Below, piece by piece: positions 20,270-27,800 of a stretch of DNA of 28,556 bases. The stretch lies in NCBI GenBank assembly GCA_044235825.1, contig JBIIHL010000019.1, forward strand, positions 1 through 28,556. The letters are read 5' to 3'. Each line of letters opens with the position of its first letter. The stretch's first letter is position 1. The notes beneath the pieces are model-generated. The model was not told the origin of the DNA. It saw only the letters and a list, made by a program, of their open reading frames with translations, and did not search any database. This DNA is from CANGYM01 sp044235825 (lineage in GTDB: Bacteria; Pseudomonadota; Alphaproteobacteria; JAJTHO01; CANGYM01). The position numbers and the translations under genes are program-made.

Positions 20270-22369
20270 ATGATCCTAAAGCGTCTGTCGTTGACCCAGC
20301 GCCTTGTGGCCATGCATATGATGATGTTTCTGCTTGCCTTGGTCACGGTGGCCGTGGTGGCGTGGGGATGGTCGTCTCTGTCGGCATATCGGTATTTTGT
20401 AACCGAAGAAGGTCGCACCGTGGATGTTTTTCAGGGCAACCACCTGCAACAGCGCTATACCCCGTGGAAAGAATCCGCCCAACGGGCCATCGCATCCCGA
20501 AAAGCCGCTGATTACCAAACATTTGAGAAAAGAAACACAGATTATAAAACATCACTAGAGCTGATGCTGAAACAATCCGGCAGTCCGGATTGGCAGGAAA
20601 CCCTTCAAACATCGCTCAGCAAGCTTGCGGCTTTTGACGAATCCTTAGAATCCCTCAAGGGGATTGATCAGGTGGACCTGCGCCTGCCCCCTGCCCCAAA
20701 AAAAGACACGAAGGAGCCTGTGTCGGATTTAGAAGACAGCATCAAAGCCGCCCTGTCCCAACTGGGCCCCAAAGATGCCGCCCTGCAAGATCGTCTTTTG
20801 GATTTTCAGCTGGTTTTGACCAAGGCGAAACTGGCTATGCTGCGGTATCAGGCTTTTGAAAATCCGTCGGATCTGGCGTTGGTTCGGGAACATTTTCTGA
20901 CACTGGATGACAGCATTCTGCAGATGCAGCAAAATGCCCCTGAAAAAATGAAGCCATCGCTTGAGGCTTTGGGCAAAAACATTTCTGCCTTTTTCGGGGA
21001 ATTTGAAACACTGGCCGGCAGCATTCAGGAACGCACCGCTCTGGTGGCCACGTTAAATGGTGATTTTTTGGATAATGATGCCATCAATCCCCTTGTGGGT
21101 TTGTCGTGGTCTGTTTTGAAACCCAAGGGATCCGAGCGATTGATTGAGCGTTTTAACAAAGTGTCCATGCTGTTGGTCCTCTCGGCCCTTTTTTCCATTG
21201 GGGTGGCCGTTTTTGCGTTTTTTTACATCCAGCGGATGCTGGAAAAGCCCCTGCGGGCCTTAACCAGTTACACCAGCCATGCCTTTTTAACCCGTAAAAG
21301 AACCGAGGTCCCCGGCCACGCCCGTCACGATGAAATCGGTGTTTTGGCCCGCGCCATTCAGGCCCTGCTGGTTCATATCGACCAGAAAATTGAGGAAGAA
21401 GCCAAACGCACCCTGTCCAACCCCACCACAGCCCCCGTCACGATGGCCCAAGGGACGGTTTCAGGGGGGGCGGTCCCTCTTGGGGGTATGGCGTCGGAAA
21501 AATCAGAGGAATTGGCCCTGCTGCTGGAGGAAGTGTTTGGGTTTACCGATGATTTCATGCGCCGGAAAACCTTTGATCATGCCAAATCGGTGGAAACAGG
21601 GGAATTGGCCGATCAAACCCGTCAAAGCATCCAAAAAGCGGCCCTGAACATCCATGACATGATGACGGAATATCAGGACATGGCCACCCTGTGCGGGCAA
21701 ATTTTGCGGAAAATGGGCCGTCATCAGCAGGAAACTAAGCGTTTGGACGTGAAGCTGTATAACCTCAGCATGGCCACGGACCGTTTTCAGGATCTGATTC
21801 GGGCCCTGCAGGGATTTTGTCAAGATGTGGCCATGATGCAGCATAATTTAACATTGGTTTCCTATCACGAACCGGAAAAGGCCGTGGAGCAAGCCACACA
21901 TCAATTTTCCCAAATCCGCCAGCAGTATGACGAAGTTTCCCTCACCTTGGCCCACGAAGCGGGCATTTTGACCGGTTATTTGCAGGCCTGTCATGAAACG
22001 GTGAAAAGCCTTCAAAAAAACAACGAATCCCTGCAAACCGATACACAACAGCTCAGCACCCATCTTTCCCAAAGCCCTGCGGGCCTGAAAGCCCTTTATG
22101 AAATGTTACAGGCCGTCAGTTTCCGTATTGGCCGTCTGGCGGTTGTGTTGCTGGAACACTCGGCTGATGCCGTGAAATCCAATGCGGCGGTGCACCGCCT
22201 GAGCAGTCTGGCCAAGGATCTCAGACGCTTTTTGGGCCAAGCCCTATCCTCTAAAACACCGGCAAATCCAGCGCCCTCTCCATCATCCTCGCCGTCGCCC
22301 TCCCCTGTGGCTGCCCCTGCCCCCCAGGTTTCGGCCAGTCCTTCCTTTTCATCCTCATCTTCATCTTAA
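20270..22369 (+). CDS. Chemoreceptor-like membrane protein with HAMP domain but no recognisable signalling tip
   Basis: A 699-residue protein with methyl-accepting chemotaxis protein architecture at its front. The first TM helix is at about 15-33 (AMHMMMFLLALVTVAVVAWG). A mostly helical periplasmic region spans about 34-295 (repeated Leu/Asp heptads, KTSLELMLKQSGSPDWQ). The second TM helix is at about 298-322 (SMLLVLSALFSIGVAVFAFF), and a HAMP domain at about 323-375 (EKPLRALTSY, then RHDEIGVLARAIQALL). The 380-665 cytoplasmic part is long and helical (HDMMTEYQDMATLCGQILRK), but I do not find the strongly conserved MCP hairpin (E-x-x-x-N-A-L-N-A-A-I-E-A-A-R). The tail is Ser/Pro-rich low complexity. 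The Shine-Dalgarno GAGG precedes the ATG. No che genes are nearby. Function is unknown, and a structural or cell-envelope sensor is possible. Confidence 0.75.
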   Translation: MILKRLSLTQRLVAMHMMMFLLALVTVAVVAWGWSSLSAYRYFVTEEGRTVDVFQGNHLQQRYTPWKESAQRAIASRKAADYQTFEKRNTDYKTSLELMLKQSGSPDWQETLQTSLSKLAAFDESLESLKGIDQVDLRLPPAPKKDTKEPVSDLEDSIKAALSQLGPKDAALQDRLLDFQLVLTKAKLAMLRYQAFENPSDLALVREHFLTLDDSILQMQQNAPEKMKPSLEALGKNISAFFGEFETLAGSIQERTALVATLNGDFLDNDAINPLVGLSWSVLKPKGSERLIERFNKVSMLLVLSALFSIGVAVFAFFYIQRMLEKPLRALTSYTSHAFLTRKRTEVPGHARHDEIGVLARAIQALLVHIDQKIEEEAKRTLSNPTTAPVTMAQGTVSGGAVPLGGMASEKSEELALLLEEVFGFTDDFMRRKTFDHAKSVETGELADQTRQSIQKAALNIHDMMTEYQDMATLCGQILRKMGRHQQETKRLDVKLYNLSMATDRFQDLIRALQGFCQDVAMMQHNLTLVSYHEPEKAVEQATHQFSQIRQQYDEVSLTLAHEAGILTGYLQACHETVKSLQKNNESLQTDTQQLSTHLSQSPAGLKALYEMLQAVSFRIGRLAVVLLEHSADAVKSNAAVHRLSSLAKDLRRFLGQALSSKTPANPAPSPSSSPSPSPVAAPAPQVSASPSFSSSSSS

Positions 22370-22402
22370 AAAAACCATCGTTGCCTTTTAGAAAGTCTTG
22401 CC

Positions 22403-23143
22403 ATGTTTGATTTAACCCAACAACGCGCTTTAGTGACCGGAGCCTCTGGCGGCTTGGGCCAAGCCATCGCCCGCGCCCTGTATCATCAGGGGGCCAGTGT
22501 TGTGTTAACGGGCCGCAACGAAGCGTCTCTTATAGCCCTAAAAACGGAACTGGGCCCCCGTGCCCACGTCATCCCCGCGGATTTGGCCCAGCCCAGCGCG
22601 GCCCAAACCCTGATGGATCAGGCGCTGGAAACCTTAGGCGGCGGCATAGAGATTCTGGTGAACAACGCCGGCCTGACCCGTGATGGATTGTTGATGCGGC
22701 AATCGGACGACGATTGGGAAACGGTACTGGCGGTGAATCTGACCGCCGTGATGCGTTTGTCGCGGGCGGCCCTGAAACCCATGATGAAGGCCCGCTATGG
22801 CCGCATGATCATGATCGGATCGGTGGTGGGATCCACGGGCAATGCCGGCCAAACCAACTATGTGGCCAGCAAGGCGGGGCTTGAGGGCTTTGCCAAAGCC
22901 CTGGCCCTAGAGGTCGCCCCGCGGGGGATTTGTGTCAACACGCTGTCCCCAGGCTTTATTGCCTCTGACATGACCCACGCGCTGAATGACGAACAGAAAC
23001 AGGCCATCCTTTCCAAAATCCCCCTAAAAACCATGGGAACACCCGAAAACATCGCCGCCGGTGTGCTCTTTCTGGCCTCGCGCGAGTCCGGCTATATCAC
23101 CGGCACTACGCTGCACATCAACGGGGGATTGTTTACGGGATAG
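22403..23143 (+). CDS. fabG: 3-oxoacyl-[acyl-carrier-protein] reductase FabG
   Basis: A 246-residue short-chain dehydrogenase that reduces beta-ketoacyl-ACP with NADPH in type II fatty acid synthesis. Motifs are the cofactor loop TGASGGLGQAIA, the NNAG strand (ILVNNAGLTRDGLLMRQSDD), the catalytic serine in IMIGSVVGSTGNAGQ, the Y-x-x-x-K pair in NYVASKAGLEGFAKALA, and the FabG-typical end SPGFIASDMTHALNDEQKQ, FLASRESGYITGTTLHINGG. Its length and LMR segment favour FabG over other SDRs. fabD, acpP and fabF, the usual neighbours, are not present, so it stands alone between the HAMP-domain gene (33 nt upstream) and a tRNA gene. Confidence 0.9.
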   Translation: MFDLTQQRALVTGASGGLGQAIARALYHQGASVVLTGRNEASLIALKTELGPRAHVIPADLAQPSAAQTLMDQALETLGGGIEILVNNAGLTRDGLLMRQSDDDWETVLAVNLTAVMRLSRAALKPMMKARYGRMIMIGSVVGSTGNAGQTNYVASKAGLEGFAKALALEVAPRGICVNTLSPGFIASDMTHALNDEQKQAILSKIPLKTMGTPENIAAGVLFLASRESGYITGTTLHINGGLFTG

Positions 23144-23181
23144 GGGGGAATAGACAACGGAAAAACGGGCCATTTGGAAAA

Positions 23182-23209
23182 TTGACTTTGCCAAAAGCCT
23201 GTGATAAAG
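23182..23209 (+). promoter_or_regulatory. Putative tRNA promoter
   Basis: TTGACT (23182-23187) followed by ATAAAG (23204-23209) after 16 nt, ending 14 nt upstream of the tRNA 5' end. The -35 is good and the -10 is weak. Confidence 0.45.
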
Positions 23210-23222
23210 CCTTACCTCGCAT

Positions 23223-23297
23223 GGCTCGGTAGCTCAGCGGTAGAGCAGGGGAATCATAATCCCTTGGTCGGGGGTTCAAATCCCTCTCGAGCCACCA
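23223..23297 (+). tRNA. tRNA with CAU anticodon (Met or lysidine-modified Ile2)
   Basis: The acceptor stem GGCTCGG pairs with TCGAGCC (one G-U). The D-arm is GCTC-AGCGGTA-GAGC. The anticodon stem GGGGA/TCCCT encloses ATCATAA with anticodon CAT. The T-arm is GGGGG-TTCAAAT-CCCTC, with one wobble. Discriminator A73 is 23294 and CCA is encoded at 23295-23297. The U at the first D-arm positions and the absence of the initiator's unpaired 1-72 end exclude initiator tRNA. The variable region CTTGGTCG resembles tRNA-Ile2(CAU), but elongator tRNA-Met cannot be excluded by eye. Confidence 0.93.
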
Positions 23298-23363
23298 CCG
23301 TCACATGGCTGAAACCCCCACCACGGCGTCGGTCACTGATAAACATCGCGGCGGTGGGGGAAC

Positions 23364-24728
23364 TCACAAAAAACTGTCATGATGTGTTTGTTTCCATGTT
23401 TCAAATGCCGCTGCCTGAATCCGATACCGCGCCAAAACCCCCTCGTGCAGCCGCTTCAGGTCATCGAGCACCATATCCGTGAACGCAGCACGATGCTCTT
23501 CTGGTATGGCTTCTGCTGCCTGATCAATCAGCGCGAGGGGTTTGCCGATATTTTCTGTAACAATCTGATGAATCAGAGTATGCAGCGACGCGCGGTATTT
23601 CAGGCGCAGTGGATCGGGCGGGGTTAAGGTTTTGCGCACCGCAAGATATTCCTGCACCGATCTCTCATAGGCCCACACAAAAACATCGCGCAAAATCTCA
23701 ATGCGGCTGAGTTCATACACCGCCAGATAGCCATCACTATAGGCCCGTTCTGGCACATCCAGAAAGGTGAGCGGGCAGAGATTATGGCGCAGCAGCGGTA
23801 TATTGGCCGCCAGCCGTGATACACGCTTATTCACGTCCTCAAACGGTTGCAGATAGGGAATTTGCACCATCAGGAAGAAGGCCTGTTCAAACGGATCGGT
23901 AATCGCGCCCGCTTTTTCCAGAATTTCACGAAAAGCGTCCGCAATCACCTGCGGCAGGGCGTGGGGTTTATAAACAGAACCGCCAATGTCCACGGGTCTG
24001 CTGCGCAGCCGCCCCGACGCTGATGGGTCTAGCATCAACCCCTCTGAAAGCAACCCGTGCAAGTTCAAAAAGGTGTGCAGATGAAAACGGGTATCGTCTG
24101 CATTGTCCACCAGAAACTCAATGGCGGCTTTGTGGTTCAGAATCATCTGGGTTTCCAGCGCATCTTTGCCTGCGGCAATTTCACCGTGCGCAATCAGGCG
24201 TTCGGTATCAAGGCGGCTGTAAGTATTGCCTTCAAGACTGCTGGATGCCCACGACAAATCAATCAACAGGCGGTGCAGCACCTGCCGGCCATATGTTCCA
24301 GCAGGAAGCCGTTTTTCCCCCGTTTCACCAAGGCGGCGCAGATGAACACGGGTTGCCGCGCTCAGGTAAAACGTCTCATTCGGCTGATAGCGGCGCAAAA
24401 CATCGATGTCGTATCCGACGGGTGTGCGCTCTTGAACGGGGCGACGAATCAGGTTTCTAACCTCAAGACTATCCGCCGCCAAGGGAAAGGTCTGCGCTGT
24501 TGCATGCGTTAACGGTGTGACGGGGTAATAGCGCACCGCTCGCCCCTTGCCTCGGCGCTCTAATGTCCCTGCTGTCAGCAGATCGTTTAAGGCGCGTTGC
24601 AGGGTGCGTTTGGATACGTTTTGCCCCAAACGCTGTTCTAATTCCCGCAATGCTGCCCCTTGCGCAGAAAGACACGCCAGAATTTGTTGGGCTATCAAGG
24701 AATCGTTATTTTGCATCATGAAAAGCAT
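23364..24728 (-). CDS. Winged-helix/Fic-domain protein with degenerate Fic motif
   Basis: A 454-residue protein. A predicted winged helix lies at about residues 10-70 (QQILACLSAQGAALRELEQR, VSKRTLQRALNDLLTAGTLE). The Fic N-terminal region carries an inhibitory-helix motif of class II type (SSSLEGN, 162-168, Glu166). The Fic core is at about 195-340. The canonical catalytic loop HPF-x-D/E-GNGR-x-x-R is here Q294-PFEDVNKRVSR, so the general-base His is Gln and both glycines are replaced. The surrounding AFFLMVQIPYL and LAANIPLLRHN keep the fold. This may have no AMP-transferase activity, or a different one. Reiterated TGGCACGATT sites abut the start, suggesting autoregulation. Translation may begin at ATG 24719 or 24716, which have a better-placed AAGG, instead of 24728. 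Confidence 0.82.
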   Translation of the reverse strand: MLFMMQNNDSLIAQQILACLSAQGAALRELEQRLGQNVSKRTLQRALNDLLTAGTLERRGKGRAVRYYPVTPLTHATAQTFPLAADSLEVRNLIRRPVQERTPVGYDIDVLRRYQPNETFYLSAATRVHLRRLGETGEKRLPAGTYGRQVLHRLLIDLSWASSSLEGNTYSRLDTERLIAHGEIAAGKDALETQMILNHKAAIEFLVDNADDTRFHLHTFLNLHGLLSEGLMLDPSASGRLRSRPVDIGGSVYKPHALPQVIADAFREILEKAGAITDPFEQAFFLMVQIPYLQPFEDVNKRVSRLAANIPLLRHNLCPLTFLDVPERAYSDGYLAVYELSRIEILRDVFVWAYERSVQEYLAVRKTLTPPDPLRLKYRASLHTLIHQIVTENIGKPLALIDQAAEAIPEEHRAAFTDMVLDDLKRLHEGVLARYRIQAAAFETWKQTHHDSFL

Positions 24729-24733
24729 GCCTT

Positions 24734-24808
24734 AATCGTGCCAGTAACCTTGGCATGATTTGGCACGATTGGCAAGAAAAATGGCACGATTACCCCTGAA
24801 TGGTGCCA
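24734..24808 (-). promoter_or_regulatory. Reiterated operator TGGCACGATT upstream of the Fic-like gene
   Basis: Copies are AATCGTGCCA (24734-24743, inverted), TGGCATGATT (24751-24760), TGGCACGATT (24761-24770), TGGCACGATT (24782-24791) and a partial inverted TGGTGCCA (24801-24808). All lie in the 121-nt gap between the Fic-like gene and the 3' end of the large surface protein gene. The gap holds nothing else obvious, and no clear terminator for the surface protein is visible. Confidence 0.75.
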
Positions 24809-24849
24809 AACACCTGACCCAGCCCCGTCAGCATCCCAACATCACCGCA

Positions 24850-27800
24850 TCACGGACAGGTCCCGTCTGCGTTTGGTGTACCTGCACAAGGGGCACGCAG
24901 GGGACATCGCGCAGCGCCCGTTGAGCCAAATAAGGGCACTTTACCTGTTATCGTAAATCCAAACGAAGGCGGTGCCCCAGTAACACCACTGACGCACCAG
25001 TTATCTAGGTCTTGAGTTAGGCTGCCAGCCCCCAAAAACATCGACCCCATATTTGTTACCGACCCCGTGTACCACGCATCATCGCTGGGGGTGCTGTTGT
25101 CAAACTGTCCGTTATCGCTGATAACCCCGTTGGGTTGATTGACAGAGCCAGTTTTCCGACGAATGTCTTGGTTAAAGGCGCTGGCACTACCGAACATCGC
25201 CCCCATTCTTTCCACAACACTGGTGTTCCATAACCCAATGTTCTGGTTAAACTTGTTGGCGCCATCGAACATCGACCCCATATGTGTCACAGCCCTGGTG
25301 TTCCATAACCCAATGTTCTGGTTAAAGAGAGTGGCGCCGTTGAACATGGCTCGCATAGTTGTCACATTGCTAGTGTTCCAGGTGTTCCAGCTGGAGTTGG
25401 TGGTGCCGCCGTTGCTTTCGTCTTTTCCGACGTTGCTAGCGCTGTTGAACATATAGCTAAGATCCGTCACCATGTCCAAATCGGGCTTACCTGCGGTAGT
25501 GGCAACCTCCACGTTGCTGCATCCCTGAAAGGCACTCTCCATACTGGTCCATGCGATGGTGCCCCATTGATTGATTTGGGTGAGTTTTAATCGATCACCG
25601 CCCCCAGCAAAACGAATTCGTGGAAACTGGCCGTTGATTTTAATTTGGTAGATGCCGGAGGCGGGGAAGGTTATTGTGGTGGGGCTGCTGCCGCATCCAC
25701 TGACACTGGTGACACTGCTGGCGCTACAGCCGCCGGAGACACTGAACGAACCACCATCAGATCGGGCGATGCTGTAATTGTATCCTGCGCCGATGGGGGC
25801 AGTGGTGGTGGTGGGGATGATGAACGTGCTGCCGCCGCTGCCTAGTGCGGTGTTCACGGTGATGATGAAGGGGAGAGAGGCATTGATAGTCACGCCCGTG
25901 ACTGTGGCGGGGGTTGGGGTCAGGGTTAGGGCATTGCCCGCTGCATCGGTGATGGTGGCGCTGTTCAGGGCAACGGTGCCGACGTTTAGGGTGCTGTCGA
26001 TGTCTTGGTGGGTGCCGCTGGCACCGATGGGGCCCGTGGTGAAGGTTCGGGTGGTGACATTGGTGGCTTCCCCGCCCGTATCTGTGGCAGTCAGAGTGCC
26101 GGTGGTCAGGGTTAAGGGCACCGAAGGATTCCCCCCCGCACTGATGCTAACGGGCTCGCTATAGGTGGCGGTTAAGCCCAGAGTCTGGCCGCTGGCGTAG
26201 TCCCCAGCGGTTGCGGTAAAGGCCACCGTGGGCGCCGTGGTGTCATGGGTCACAGCCAGATCGCTGCTGCAGGGGGAGGCATTGCCGGCGGCGTCGCTGG
26301 CCTTGGCGGAAAAGGTGGTGGTGGCGTTGGCCGTTAAGGCGACGCCGGTGAAGGTATAACTTCCGCCCGTGGCGGTGGCCGTGGGGGTAAGGGCGGTGCC
26401 GCCGCAGGCAGTTTGGGCGTATAGGCTGACGGTGCTGCCGGCCTCGGCGGTTCCCGTGAAGGTCACGGGGGTTATGTTGGTGGTATTATCGGTGTTGACC
26501 CCAGAATCACTGACGGCGGCCAAATCAGGTGCCGTGGGCGCGGCAGGCGCGGTGGTATCCACAGTATACGTGGTGTTGGTGTTGGCAACGATGGACTTGC
26601 TGGCGCTTTGGCTGGTGATGCTGCCGGCGCTGATAGCCACGGACAGGGAGCCTTGGGACAAACCACTGAAGGCCACATCATACTGCGTCGTGGGGGTGGA
26701 CCCCACAGGGGTCACGCTGGCCACGCTGCCCGAGCTGGGGGTAAAATCGCTGGCGCTGATGCTGCTGGCGTTCACAGCTTCGCTGAACGTATACCGCAAA
26801 GTGGGGCTGGTGCTGGTGAGATAATTGGGATTACCCCCGCCGGACTGCACAGCAACGCCGCTGACAGTAAAGGCCGCCGTATCCGCCGTGATGCTGGGGG
26901 TTATGACGGCGGCGTGGCTTAAGGTGGCGGCGTTGCCGGCGGCATCCCGCAGGGTGCCGGTGAGTTTATCATCAAGAATGGTAATGGATCCATTATCGGC
27001 GCTGGTGAGGGTATAGGTGCAGTCGCGGGTGAGACCGCTGGTGCCAGAACACGTCATGGTGCGTTCATTGGATCCCACCTGCAGCTTCAGGCCGAGTGCG
27101 TCCGTCACCGATTCACTGAACGTGGCGGTGGCGGTGATGACTTGGCCGGTGGTGTACGTGCCGGCGGATGGGCTGGTGATGGCGAGGCTAACGGTGGGCG
27201 CAATGCTGTCGCGGGTGATGGTCAAACCACCGGTGGCGCTACAGACGCCGATGGGATTGACGGCATCGGTGGCCCGTGCGCTGAAGGTATTGGGGCCTGC
27301 AGACAGGGCAACGCTGCTAAAGCTGTACGTACCGACGGTGGCGGTTTGCGGTGTTCCCACCTCGGACCCACTGGCGCAGGTGCTGCCGGTGTATAGGGTC
27401 ACGGTGGATCCGGCCTTGGCGGTTCCCTCCAGCGTGACGGAGGCTTGGCTCGTGATGTTATCGGTGCTGCTGGATCCCGTATCATCCGCCGTAATCAGAT
27501 CGGGGATGCTGACGGTCAGGGGCACGCTGTCCACAGTCAATGTAAAGACGGATGTTGACGTGGTGTTCCCCGCATCATCCGCGGCGGTTAAGGTAAAGCT
27601 GTGGGGACCATCGCCCAAACCGCTGTATGCGCAGGTCCATGATCCTGACGTCTGGGTGGGCGTGCACGCGTCGGCTGTGCTCACGCTCACGCTGCCCCCG
27701 CCGGCATCGGCAACAGCCAAAGAAAGACTGCCCGTGCCACTGGTCACGCTGGCGGGGGATGTCACACTGATGCTGGGCGCCACATTATCAAAGGGACGCG

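Noticed and set aside
23201..23482. Plus-strand open frame across the tRNA gene
   Set aside because: It reads through the tRNA and the antisense of the Fic-like gene, with no family resemblance.
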